This document shows positions 10,353 through 21,485 of a DNA stretch of 64,000 nt, one piece after another. The stretch's first letter is position 1. Each line of letters begins with the position of its first letter. Source of the stretch: Sarcocystis neurona (taxonomy: Eukaryota > Apicomplexa > Conoidasida > Eucoccidiorida > Sarcocystidae); NCBI GenBank assembly GCA_000727475.1, contig KL647317.1, positions 1,322,444 to 1,386,443 of the forward strand, read 5' to 3'. The notes under the pieces were generated by a model. That model did no database searches. It was not told the DNA's origin and worked only from the letters and a program-made list of their open reading frames with translations. Both the position numbers and the translations under genes were made by a program.

Positions 10353-11682
10353 GAGAAACACTTGCAGCATGACATATGTGCAGATGTGTCTTTCTTCAAA
10401 AATAGTTACACACGAATGCACGTGTGTACACGCATGTATACATGTGCGTCCAACTGCTATTGCGGACACTTGGGGAACCAGAGATTCGACATAGTGGTAA
10501 TGTCCTGCGAGCCGCACCCTGGACGGTTGCGCGTCCGCCTCGTGGTGCGTGCTGCGCAGTTCGTCTCCAGTCTGAGAATTTTACTTGCATATATGTGTGT
10601 ACATACGTGTACCATTTGGAGAAGATACGCCCTGCATAGACACATGTGTGGTCTTGCCGAATTTTTCTCTAGATATGCATGTGTGACATACAGACACATC
10701 TGTATACTGCATACGTACGGACACACTCACGTAAGTATACACTGCGACCTCTTGCACGTGTGGGGATGCACACCAGAAAATCCGGATTCGCTTTCTTGCT
10801 CACACTCGTCCTACGTGGTAAAAGTTGGCGTTGCAGCTCTGCCCCTACAGCGAGTAGATTCTCTCGTTCTACTGGTTCTTCGCTGCGTAAGAAACGCATA
10901 TTAATTTTTCAGAAGCATTGCGTAATCGGAAATCACCGTGGTGTCCAGTAAGGTATGTCACACGGATATGTCTATAGAGGAGAGGGAGAATACGTACACG
11001 GTCATATACAGGGGAGAACGTTTTATTTATATTTATGTATCTGCACGTGATGGAGGGTCAGCTTCGCTACAATAGCGTATTTGTAAGCGCTCCCCAGAGA
11101 TCGTGCAGCTGAGTGCAGTTGTGGCCCAGACCAGGCTGTGGTGCAGACCCTGTTCGTGTATAACGTTGTCTGTAGGAAGTACAACCTACGGCAAAAAGCG
11201 TTCGCGATGTAACATGTATGCACCTGCGCTGGCAACGTGGGCTGACACCTGCAGCGTGGATCACTACAGCGTGACTGCGTGTCCTCTGCAGGTGTAGTTG
11301 AGAGTCACCTCTATATATGGTCGTATATATAACGGGGACGAGTTCGAAGGCCCACTAGTGGCGTACGTAGGCACGGGTATATACCACCTGTACTCGAAGA
11401 GTACACCTGTGGTCACCGGCAGATGAATGTGTAGTACATCTATTGATGTTTCGATAACGTAGTTGCCGACGACTATCTGTGTGGTGCAAACGCACGTAAG
11501 GCTACAGTTGTAATTGTGAGTAATCAACATACCCGTGAATGCATGCCCTCTTATGCAGTCACCTACGCGCCCACCCACCTCTGGAGGGTGCTTACTGCTA
11601 CTTCTCCCAAAAGCAGTCTAACTACCGTCTCTGAGGCGGAGAGCTCGCAGTTTTCCTCTTAGGTGTCGCCTCCGCTTCCCCG

Positions 11683-11716
11683 CAGTATCCTCACTTCATC
11701 AGTATCCTCACTTCAT
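11683..11716. repeat. 17-bp direct tandem pair
   Basis: CAGTATCCTCACTTCAT occurs twice without spacer, at 11683-11699 and 11700-11716. Confidence 0.95.
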
Positions 11717-11762
11717 TTCTCTGAGTTCAGTCGGACCCCTGCCGGACGCGTTCAGAAAAAGC

Positions 11763-12066
11763 GTCAGTCCGGTTGGCAGAAATCCTGCTAATCACGCCGC
11801 TGATTTGCGTTTCCCAAACATGCGGAAGGTGTGTCAATGCAGGGGCGCGTATACACGTATATATAAGTAGACACATTTTATGCGTATGGGTGGATCGGCG
11901 AAAACACGGACAGGTAGAGCAGTCGTCTCAAAGCTTGTCTGCAATGGAAGAACCACCGATAATGTTGCAGGTGCCTACTGCCTTAGGGAGACTCTCCCCC
12001 AGCACGCAGACGCGTCAGCTCGGTTGCCAGAACTCCTACTAGTCGGGCTGCTGATTTGGTTCCCGC
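11763..12066. repeat. Diverged direct repeat pair of about 50 bp
   Basis: The segment near 11763-11815 (starting GTCAGTCCGGTTGGCAG and ending GCTGATTTGCGTTTCCC) reappears near 12016-12066 (GTCAGCTCGGTTGCCAG to GCTGATTTGGTTCCC) in the same orientation, with about a fifth of positions changed. This suggests an old local duplication of about 250 bp period. Confidence 0.75.
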
Positions 12067-12663
12067 ATCATTGTCTCACTGATGCGGTTGCTGAGTGGGC
12101 GCCGTTCCATTGACCTGACGCTGCTGGTGGCGGTGCTGCTGCTGTGCGGTATCGCACCTGTACCTGCGGTGCACGTCTTCCGTCTGCTGCTGCTACTGTT
12201 GGTGCTTCTGCCGGTGCTATTGGCCATCTTGTAGATGACCCGCTGCCGCTCAATCGATTTCGCTGTGACTTTACTGCTGCACCCATCGTCGCGGTGGTCT
12301 TATTTCTACTGCACGGTAACTTCTTCATAACTCTGCGGGGTACGTCCGGTACTCGTAGAAACGTAACGGAGCCGCTTGTGTCGAAGATGCCTGCCCGCAT
12401 CATGCTTTGAGTGTAGGCACACATGCATTGCTTGACACAAATTACCGGTACCGCGAAACTCGGTATATCTATACGTATATATGTATATATATACAGAGAA
12501 ATAGACAGAGAGACATATATATAGAGGTAAATAGGTATAGATACAAATACGCGTACATACATAATCCTCGTCGTACACTTTCACGCGCGTACCAGCTGTT
12601 ATCACCTAGAAGGGCTTCGTCTACCCAAGTGTATATCATCCAAGTGGTGTTGTGTGCTCACCT

Positions 12664-13030
12664 TCCAGGAACCGGGAACTCAATGAGAAACGTACATTCT
12701 TTATCCCGCCCCCCTCATGTGCTGCTCCGTAGAAGTCTCGTGTCTGTGTTCACATTGCTCTAATAGACAATCGTTCTGTGTATGCCCTGTGCGTGGATAT
12801 GCGTACACCCCTGCCGAAGTCTGCAGCTGAACCTCCAGGCTAGTAGTTCACCTTCCAGGAGCTCAGAACTCCGTGAGGCATCCCCATTCTTTATTCCGCC
12901 TTACTTCTGTTTTGCGTCGCAGAAGTCTTGTATTTGTGCTCGCACTGCTGTGATTGACGGTGTACGCCCTGTACGTAAATACGCGTCCACTCTTACCGCA
13001 TCCTGCAGTTCAACGTACGGGCTACCTGTT
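12664..13030. repeat. Diverged tandem duplication, period about 188 bp
   Basis: Copy 1 begins CCTTCCAGGAACCGGGAACT near 12663 and copy 2 begins CCTTCCAGGAGCTCAGAACT near 12851. The order of shared blocks is the same in both: CATTCTTTAT-CCGCC, GTAGAAGTCT or GCAGAAGTCT, TGTGTTCACATTGCT or TGTGCTCGCACTGCT, and CCCTGTGCGTGGATATGCGT or CCCTGTACGTAAATACGCGT. Divergence is high, so the event is not recent. Confidence 0.85.
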
Positions 13031-14279
13031 TGGTGCTTGCGCACGAAGGTGGTAGGTCCGTCGCCCCTGGCATACACTTAATATGCGTAGGGGCACTGCA
13101 GACCAGGTGCTGCGTTGCGGCACTTACAAGGTACGCCTTCACATACCAGCCCGTGCGGCGTGTGTGAAGGGACAGTTAATATAGTATAGTCGTTCCAGGC
13201 CGCGATTGCTCTCGTCGAAACCTTTGAAGCCCCCGACGCAGGTATGCGTTTCTTGACATATACGCGTGTCGTAGACAGGGGACTGCGAAGTGCAGCCCCG
13301 CACACCCTACATATTTCAACAATATGATTAATCGTCTAAATACACCCCTTAATATGCAATGTAGTTCGTCACCGGTGAGACAGTCTGCCAGCTTGCGTGC
13401 AGCCATGCGGCCTCCCTTTCCTGGTATAGATCACCCACCTCCATACGGCAAAACGAGCTCCAAAATGCTGGCTACCTCGGTGAATATACATGTGTCACAT
13501 CATTACAACCGATACTTACACATATCTTTATGTGTGAATCTACGCGCGGGTAGCCGTACAGTTCAATTTTGCATCCGGATTGGTCCAATGGAAGAGAGCG
13601 GATGCTGAGAGCGTGGCTATCTGGTCCTCAAGTGTGGGGAAGGAAAACCGCAGCCTTCCTTCAAATAGCATGCATAAACGTGACGTTTGTTCCTTTTTAG
13701 TAAGAATCGCCTCAGTCTCTACCTCTCGCGGAATGTTGGTGGCCTCCCTCAGCCATCAGCTCCATCCACGGTGACAGGCGACTACTGTGGGCAGTGGCAA
13801 TGCGGCACCCTGGTCGGCGCCGCTTGGACTCAAGCTCAGATGCTGTGCCGGCTTCGCATTTGACGGCGAAGCCGACACACGAGCGTATGCGTGCCGGGAA
13901 AGTGCTGGTGCTCATGCACACACACCGCACCTTTGTTGTACGTCGAGGTTCCGGTACACGGAGGTTCCATTGCAGCCGCCTCCCCGCTGCTTGCGCGCGA
14001 GGCTTTTCATCTAATTTTATCTTTTGAGAGCAGTCTGGCGCGCGTCAGTTCTGCGTGTACAGCTGGAAAGACTTCGCTCACCCCTCCATACAGTTTTTCC
14101 AACAACTTGAGCTCCACAGCGTGCGTCTCTCATACAGGCTTGACGTGAAGATCTTTGCTACGGTGGTTCAGACGGTCCATAAAACGTGTAAACACCTTGC
14201 TCGGGGAGCAACTACTTCATTTTTCAGCGAGCACGCTGCAGAACGGATCTATCTTATTACGCCAACATAGGTGTCATGT

Positions 14280-14561
14280 CCAGAAGAGTGCGCGTCCTGC
14301 AGCTTCAGAGGCCGGTGCCGCGGATACCTGCCAGTCCCACGCGGCTTCTGGCAGCTGCTGCCACACCGGGGAAATCAACACTGGAACGACGCGCTACGCT
14401 GCAGCCGCCGAACAATTGCACCGGCGTCAACAACAGCACGGCAGTAGCTATATGGGTGTTTACGCTGTAGCCTGGGCAGCAGGTGGGACGGCAGCGGACG
14501 AGTGGAGAGCCTGCTCGTGTACCAAGCGCCGCAAGGCGCGCAGTGCGGCCAGCTGCCAAGG
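14280..14561 (+). CDS. Candidate internal exon, unrecognised protein
   Basis: After a CATGTCCAG acceptor the plus strand is open as KSARPAASEAGAADTCQSHA and onward, including a Gln/His stretch AAAAEQLHRRQQQHGSSYMG, to a GTAATAACG donor after AGCTGCCAAG. The Ala/Gln/Ser composition resembles true exons here. The other two plus frames are also open over much of the interval, so frame choice is uncertain. It may belong to the plus-strand gene seen at 17.8-19.6 kb, but I could not connect the two. Confidence 0.25.
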
Positions 14562-15673
14562 TAATAACGCATAATTCCTGCGACCCGCCACCGCCTGCAG
14601 CAGCTATACGAGGCGCTTCCTGAGCACAGCCCCAAGAATACAGTACCATGAGTGTTGCTCCCGATGAACGCGGGTAGAAGATATTTTAGCGTTGCCTTGT
14701 CGTCTTTCTCCCACCTCTAATACTGCGGGTCATTGGGGTCCTGGAAGCGAGAGAATCTGCGGCGCTCTTTGTAGCCACGTACTCAAATATAGCGTCTGTC
14801 TACGATTACTGGGGTGCTGACGCCGGTGCTTCACTGCCTCTGTCCTACTCACTACCGTTTCGTGTCATCGTCAAAGTGGTGCGCTCCTCCTGCGCCCCCC
14901 TCCACGGAGTCTTCTGGTGTGGGTCTGTGTGTTTGTCGCTCACTGGTGGAGGGATAGGTAGGGGCGCTCGTGTGATGCCGCGGCCGCGGGTTGTGCGGCT
15001 GTTGCTCAGGTGGTGTTGTAGCTAGAAGGTCCCAGCCCCGTCGCAACGGGGCTGGGTGCGACGGATCACCGCTCTGTGATCTGGTGTGTGGGCGTTCTCT
15101 TCGGGTGCGCCTACTACTGCACTGCGAGAGAGCTCTGGGGGTTGTGTTGCTCTGATAGTGCTATCCAGCTGGTGCTGTAGCCGCCCCGTGTGCTCTTTAC
15201 GTCGTCTTCTGCTGCTGTGACTGGCATCTGCGCTGTTCTTGTGGCACACTTGCGAGTAAACTATGCTGTAGCAGAGCGTGAGCAGGACCAGAGCGGGGCT
15301 GACCGCTGCTTTAGCGCTCTTCTGTGTGCAGCCGCCTTTTCGCCACATCGTTCTTCCGCAGCTCTGGCTGCTTGCAGTCGCTGACCTGCACCACTGGCTG
15401 GCTGCTGGCACAGCTCCTCCTGCTGCCACTGCCGCTGGGGGTGCTGGTGTAGCGGCTGCTCGACCGGCTGTGGAGAGTACACAGAGCTGGAGTGCGAGCA
15501 ACCATGCGCTTTGCGCGGCACACGGGACTGTAAGGCCCAGTGAGAGGGAGGGCGGAGTTCTGGTTCAGCAGTGGCAATGGTTTTATTTTCTCGCTTCGCT
15601 GTTCCATTGCACGTTGTCGTGACTTCAGTATTCCCCTGGCAGTTATCCCCTCTATGTTCTGCAAACAACGTCT

Positions 15674-16486
15674 GTGGTAAACTATAAATGCGCTACCCTC
15701 ATCCCGAAGGTATCTATCAAGGAACACTGGAGTGTACTTGTTGCGCTGCCGTGGTGGAACCTGGCTACGTCGATCCCGGGATGTGCTGCCGAATTCGTGC
15801 TGACGCGCACACGCAGCACGGCGCGGTGCGTTTTAGATCTTGCGTGCTCTTGCCCCAGTTGCGCTTGCAGAAAAAGAAACAACCACCTTCACTCGTGTCG
15901 CAGAAATTCTGCTGCTATAACGGCGAACCGGGAACCCCTGCAGCATCAACAGCCGCAACACCAGCACCACAGCCGCCTCAGTGGAAGGCGCGTCATCAGC
16001 ATTTCTCTCCTGCGACGAACCGACTTCCATGCGACGAGTGCTTCACTCCCTACTGCTGCCGATGCTCAGGAAAGACGGAGGTTGAAGGGCCCCTACAGGA
16101 CAAGCGCTGCTGCTGTTATTGCCGCCCTCGCGCGGATACGGCAGCTGCTGTGGTTTGACTGTTGCCGCGGCCTTGCTGCCGCCGCTGTTCGGCTGCTGTT
16201 GCTGATGTGCGGTGTGTTAATCCTGGGACTGGTGTACCCAGTGGGAGGCAGTCAATGCGTTCACACATCCTCTGCGGAGGTTCGCACAGCGCAAAGCGAC
16301 GCACGCTGCAAGAGTTCCCCACGACATCGCACCAGCTGCCACAGCCCCCTGGTTGCCATCCCAGCACGAAGAACGAGCAAGAGGGTCAGCATCACAGACG
16401 GCATTTACAGAGGGCAAGAGCAGCAGCTGGACTACACTCAACACATACTGCGGCCCCTCACTCGATCCGCTACTCGCGGTGCGTGA
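15674..16486 (+). CDS. Possible membrane-anchored protein or exon, unrecognised
   Basis: A plus-strand frame of 270 codons from ATG 15674 to TGA 16486. It has a Gln/His-rich middle, a hydrophobic stretch of about 20 residues (AAAVRLLLLMCGVLILGLVY, around residues 170-190) that could span a membrane, and a hydrophilic Ser/Thr/Arg-rich tail. No domain is recognised. Overlapping frames are also open, including a Cys- and Trp-rich 484-codon frame considered spurious. Splicing could use only parts of this frame. Confidence 0.22.
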   Translation: MVNYKCATLIPKVSIKEHWSVLVALPWWNLATSIPGCAAEFVLTRTRSTARCVLDLACSCPSCACRKRNNHLHSCRRNSAAITANREPLQHQQPQHQHHSRLSGRRVISISLLRRTDFHATSASLPTAADAQERRRLKGPYRTSAAAVIAALARIRQLLWFDCCRGLAAAAVRLLLLMCGVLILGLVYPVGGSQCVHTSSAEVRTAQSDARCKSSPRHRTSCHSPLVAIPARRTSKRVSITDGIYRGQEQQLDYTQHILRPLTRSATRGA

Positions 16487-16746
16487 CGCGCGTGGACCAC
16501 GCTGCTGCTTCATTGTTACAGCTTCCCTTTTTCCCCGCAACACAAACGTCCCCACGGTGAGGTGCTGCAACAGGCTCAAAGATCCTCCTGAAACATCCAT
16601 TCTGCCGCAACAGCTGCCGTTCTTTCTGTCGAGCACGTTCCGCTGCTGCAGGTGTTGTGGTTGCCAAAGGTACGCGTTCGGACGAGCCGACCACGGTTCA
16701 CGCTGGCCTTTGACCACTTGCGGCGGAACTGCTTCTGGCTTCCTTT

Positions 16747-17067
16747 GTGGTCTTGGTGCCGTTCCTGTCTGCCGCAGACGCTACTGGACTACTCCGGTCC
16801 TCTTCTTGTTTCTACAACCTAGTCGACAGAGGAGAAAAAGTGCGTGCTGCGCGGCAGCAGACCCACTCAAACCCGCCTGGCGGTTTCAGCACGTCAGGTG
16901 GAACGGGTGCAGAAACGCCAGCAAGACTAGTGCCAGAGCGACGTCAACAAGATTTCGAATCACCGTTCACTGTGCCTGTTACCAGAAAGTTGCACGTGGT
17001 GCTGCTGGTGCCGCAGATGCTACTATTGAACCGTGTAACGCTGCTGCAAGAACTGCACTTTGGTTAG
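16747..17067 (+). CDS. Candidate exon, unrecognised
   Basis: A plus-strand frame reading through FSTSGGTGAETPARLVPERR and ending in LLQELHFG before TAG. A possible GTTAGT donor overlaps the last codon. The composition is more protein-like than the Cys/Trp-rich frame over the same DNA. No homology is recognised and no acceptor could be fixed. Confidence 0.2.
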   Translation: MVLVPFLSAADATGLLRSSSCFYNLVDRGEKVRAARQQTHSNPPGGFSTSGGTGAETPARLVPERRQQDFESPFTVPVTRKLHVVLLVPQMLLLNRVTLLQELHFG

Positions 17068-17798
17068 TCTCCGGACAGGAAGGGATGTTGAGTGTATGGC
17101 CGACACAGTTCTCTTCGTTGTCGTTACGTATCCTACCGCTGCCGCGGTTTATCTCCCTGCTGACGATTTTGGAGTTTCTACGTCTTTTCAAGCGTGTGGC
17201 CCATCACTACAAGTTGCCGTGGTTCTGCAGCGTAGACTGCTGCCTACGTGTTTGTGCTGCTACACAGCACGGCGTCTGCCATCCTCCAGCACCGCCTTGT
17301 ACGGGTGACGCGGCCTCGCAAAGGCAGCTCAGCACGACCATTCACAGTGGCGGCAGGGACAGAAACAGGTCTTGCAGGTATTACAGAAGAGAAGGACATG
17401 GTCTCAGCGGTTGGCTTGACCTGCCCTCGAGAAGCTCTGGAAGTTTTCCCGTGCTTCACTGCTCCTGGGTGCTAGCAAAACAGTGTGCTCCTGCAGCTGG
17501 TGTTCCAGTTCGGCGACACAGTCCAGCTTGGGGTACTCTAGCTGATTCTTGCTTCTTGAACAACGCGAGTGTGTGTGCAGCTGTTGAGCTTGCTGCATTT
17601 GCGCCGCAGTTACGCTGTGCACTGCCGCCGCTACACAGGACGGAGCTGCTGCGCCGTCTACTGCCGCTACTGTGCGGTCTACTGCCGCTACTGCGGGGGG
17701 CTCTGAGCCGTGACGTCCCCGCGGTTGCGGCTGCTGCTGGCGGTAGTGCGACACTGGAGGCGTTGCACGTGGCTGTCTGCTGTTCCGCCAGTACTGAG

Positions 17799-19626
17799 CG
17801 CGCGTGAACACTGTTGCATTTGCGGTGCTGCGGCGGCCTGCATTTCGGATGCCGTCTATCAAGGTACTTCCTGAGGAACTGTCATATTTTGCCGGTGCAG
17901 CAGCAGCAGTAACAGAAGGCATAGCGCAGCAGGGACTGTAAAAATATTGCCGGGGCAGCAGCAGCAACAGCAGGCGGAGCCGGAGACCGCCATCCAGCGG
18001 CAGTTCGAGTGATCCGCACAGGAGCTGAAGTGCTAGTAGCGGCAGGGACAGTGCCCGCTGATCAAGAGCGAAGAACCACGCGAGGGCTGTGCCCCCAGCG
18101 GCGACGTAATAACGCTTTCACGCCGCAGATGTTTACATCATCACTCGTAATATATGGTCTTATTTGCAGATGAGGGAAGTACACAGCTGAGCGGACGATT
18201 TGCGTTTTGTGTAGCATCCGTGGCGTCCGTTGCGGTGTTGGGAGCCTGCAGCGGTGGGAGGCTGCGCAGTTGTACGGCAAGGAGCACCGACTTACGCAGC
18301 CGACGGACTGCGAGTGTTGTGTAGCTGTTGCGCAAGCCGGCCCGCCCCGTTCTGCTCGCACTTTCCGAGCAGCAGTCCAGGACGCGGCATTATCAACGGC
18401 GTCTCGGCCTGGCGGTCGTGTGGCACGGACAGAAACACAGCAGGCCCGCAACTACGTTGCCGTCAACGGTCCAGCTGGCCCTAGGAGCAGCACGCGTAGC
18501 CCGCACCAGCACCAGCTCGAGCAACCGTTCCAACCAGTTGGTGGCGGCGACACCGTACTGGTTGGCTCAAGGCGGTCGGACGGATTCTGTACTTCATAGA
18601 TAGCTCGTCGGCGAACTACGCAACACGCAGTGGCACAGTCGTGGGGTGTTGCCACTGCTTCTCGTCGTGTCCGGGTGCAGCTGACCGCCTGGTGCCACGC
18701 ACACCGTTACGCGCGTCGTTGATCGACCGGCAGAGAGGAGACGCTGTTTCTCGCGAAGAGTCGTCGCCTGCTGCCTGTCTCGCAGCAGGTCGTGTTGTTG
18801 CCAGCTTTGCTGCTACATATAACCCTCACAGTGGTGAATCTGCCGGCGACCTCCCGGGATGGGCCGTAGAGACCTGCTGGCGAGGTAGAGACGTAACATT
18901 GAGGCATGCCTACGGCGTCGGTAAGGGTTCGGTGGTCTTTTCGGTAAACAGAAGCATTTCTTCTTCTTCCCCTTCCCCGCTGTCGCGTCTTGGACTTGGG
19001 ACGTAGGCCTGCGGAGAGCGGCTGCTGGCGTCTTGATGCACGAGCGTCTCTCCCGTGCCAGCCTCAGCGGGCACGCCACCACAAGGTGAGGCAGCGTCCA
19101 GCAGAAAAGACCGTATGCTATACATATACATATAGCGGCAGCGTTTGCAGTTGCTGCGTCTGCGGTACCATCAGCGGCAGCGCAGAACTCGTGCGGCAAC
19201 GGATCAGGAGAGGACAGCAGGGAGGATACCAACAGCGGACAAGCAATACTTCAGAAAGAGCCCGCGGGAAGAAAATCTACAGGTGCAGCAGCAGCGTATC
19301 GCGAAGAAACGCGGAAGGTAACAGAGTGTGCTCGCCACAGCGAAAACGTCAAAAGAGGTAGACCTGTCGCAACTGCGAAAGGGACGTCTGCTGCAGCTCC
19401 ACACATCGAAGGTCCCTCCAGCGGCGGAATTTTAGGAGCAGCTGATCCGCTCGCACCCGCTTCCTTTCTGGTTACCGTGGGGTCGGTTCATTTCCACAGC
19501 AGCGACACGCAGCAGCCACACGGTGTTCCGTCTTGTCAAATTGGCAATTTTCTTACGGAGAGTTGTTTTGTACAAAGTGTATATTATGAACCATACGTTG
19601 TAGGATTGATGCAAGGTTATCGCTGA
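17799..19626 (+). CDS. Probable multi-exon gene, unrecognised product (C-terminal exons)
   Basis: Exons proposed from splice signals and phase are 17799-17863, 17925-18105, 18170-18320, 18681-18919 and 19136-19626 (TGA). Junctions 17863/17925 (phase 0), 18105/18170 (phase 1, TTATTTGCAG acceptor) and 18919/19136 (phase 1, GTAAGG donor, ATATAG acceptor) agree; one exon between 18320 and 18681 is not fixed. The last exon lies in a frame open from 19091, about 178 codons, with no early Met. It reads Ala/Gly/Ser/Glu-rich and then a less repetitive end, SCFVQSVYYEPYVVGLMQGY. The third exon includes a hydrophobic stretch, FAFCVASVASVAVLGAC. The short intron at 17864-17924 is near the lower size limit and may be read through. 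I do not recognise the family. Confidence 0.42.
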
Positions 19627-21485
19627 CACTGCTGTGTTGATTGTGTCGGTAAAGACAGCTGTATCAATAGCAATGGTGTCCCTGAAGGTGCTTTTCGCAC
19701 AATGACGAGGAGCTATACTAGCACACAGGTCCTTTTTTGACACGGCCATCCCAGCAAAAGTACAAAATTTCGATCGTCTCTCGTTGAGCACTGCCCGTAC
19801 GTCGTGGGAGTCTGTATGCACACACATGTGCCCACGTCTCCGTTGTACACGCCTGCAGTGAAGGTGCGGTGCGCGCGTCATCTTCACGCGTATACAAGCA
19901 AAACCTCTGTTTGCTTCCTTTTCCTGTGGCACTGCAACCCACAGTGTGGTGCACATTCGTGCGAACAGGTCATTACGTGCTCGTGTCTCCTTGTGATGAT
20001 GACACCAAGTGGCAGCGTGTCACCTCTTCACACCCATGCGTGAAGAAACCCAGGTATATGGTCTTAGAAATTATCCGCAGGGGTCGCAGCCTTCCCGCTC
20101 GTCCACTCTTGCACAGCACGCAGTACAGGTATGCCCAGAAGTGTACAAACTCACGAGCGCGTACACGTGTTTTCATATGTATGTAAACTACGTGTACGGT
20201 CGCATACAGCTTCTGCAGCGATGAAGGATTTTTCACTTGCAAAAAACAAAGTAGCGTCGGCACGTAATTTGTATTTGCGTTAGTCTACGCACACCAGCAG
20301 AAGGAACGTCTGTGAGCGAGTGAGGGTTGGGGGGACCATCGCGCACAGCCAGCCGCCGCCTTTTCTTTCACTAATTAAGCCTCTCCTATTCGAAGTGCGT
20401 GTGGCGTCAGGGAGAAGGACTACACGCACGTCTTTGAGGAAACTGACCGATTAAGTGTTTGAGTCTACACAGTTACTGTTTGCGCAGCTGGTCACGTCAC
20501 TCAATCCAGAATTAAAAGTAGACGTTCACTCCATATATTTATGTATATATTTATTTACGGACAGAGGTGAAATTGCCCGCGTCAAGCCGGATTTCCGATC
20601 TTCGAGCAATCTCACGCATACGCTGACTTGAGGCTGTGCAAATACAACTTCACGCGGAAAACACGTACGTGGATATCCACTTCCGCAGTTGCAAATAGCT
20701 AATGTGGTGCGCTTTTTTCCGAAATGTCCGTCCATTTTATTCCAGGTTTCCGTATACTACACGGATAAGAGAAATACGCGCCCCGTCTGCCTTTTTACAC
20801 TTGTGTAAATCTTGACGTAGCGACGTGCGTTTGTTTACCTGCGTGCGCGACCCCCACGACAACGCTCTGTGTACGGCTGCGCCACTATACGTCCATCCGA
20901 AGGTTCTCATCGGTACATGTTTTTACGTAGATTAAGAGAGGAAGTGGGAATACATTCGCCATTTGATATCTCCGTACGGGCATGTACCAAGTGTATGCGT
21001 ATGTGCGCACGCATACGTGCATACAAAGAGACGGGCGTATCGCTCTCGGGTGCGTGTCGGTACGTGTGAGTTCTCTACAGAGCTGTTTTTCGCGGTCTGA
21101 CCCGTGCGTACGAAGAGGGGAACTTGGCAGGGCGTTTGGTCCAGACTCTGCTTCGCCTGTGTCACGTGAAGTGCACACGTCGGGCTAGCGTACTGGGACG
21201 GTGTCCACCTTCTCGGGTATGTGGCAGCCTCTTCCTGTTCGACTGTCTTCTTTTCTGCGTGTTGTTGCGTACATAAATTCAAGCGCCGACGGTGTATAGG
21301 TAGACCCTGCCCCTCTATATTTGTAGACAAGCAGCGAGAGTGTGCCCTTAGACACAACCAGCGACTGGGCAACTCGTCTGAACTGTGATTTCGCACTGTA
21401 TGGACACTAGGTGTTGCACCGGTTCGTATTCAGTTTTAGCCGACAAATCGTTCAGGGTCTTGAAAGGGGGGATTGAGAAGAAAAG
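19627..21485. other. Gene-poor interval upstream of the ApiAP2 block
   Basis: Mixed composition with dispersed TACGTG and ACGTAC motifs and short AT runs (about 20530-20560). No frame with recognisable content. It probably contains the 3' flank of the 17.8-19.6 kb gene and the promoter and 5' UTR of the gene starting at 21486; no specific promoter element can be named. Confidence 0.45.

Larger units (their letters stand above)
10353..14279. other. Intergenic or intronic interval with no supported gene
   Basis: Composition is near 50% GC with scattered TATATA and TACGTGTA motifs; AT/AG microsatellite lies at about 12474-12535. The longest frames lack domains. Three repeat features inside are listed separately: a 17-bp tandem pair at 11683, a diverged pair at 11763 and 12018, and a diverged tandem duplication at 12664-13030. 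No RNA gene was recognised. Confidence 0.45.

Noticed and set aside
16353..17807. 484-codon plus-strand open frame
   Set aside because: Very rich in Cys, Trp and Arg with no motif, unlike the Ala/Gln/Ser composition of the certain exons. Other frames over the same DNA look more protein-like; I treat it as a chance frame in GC-rich sequence.
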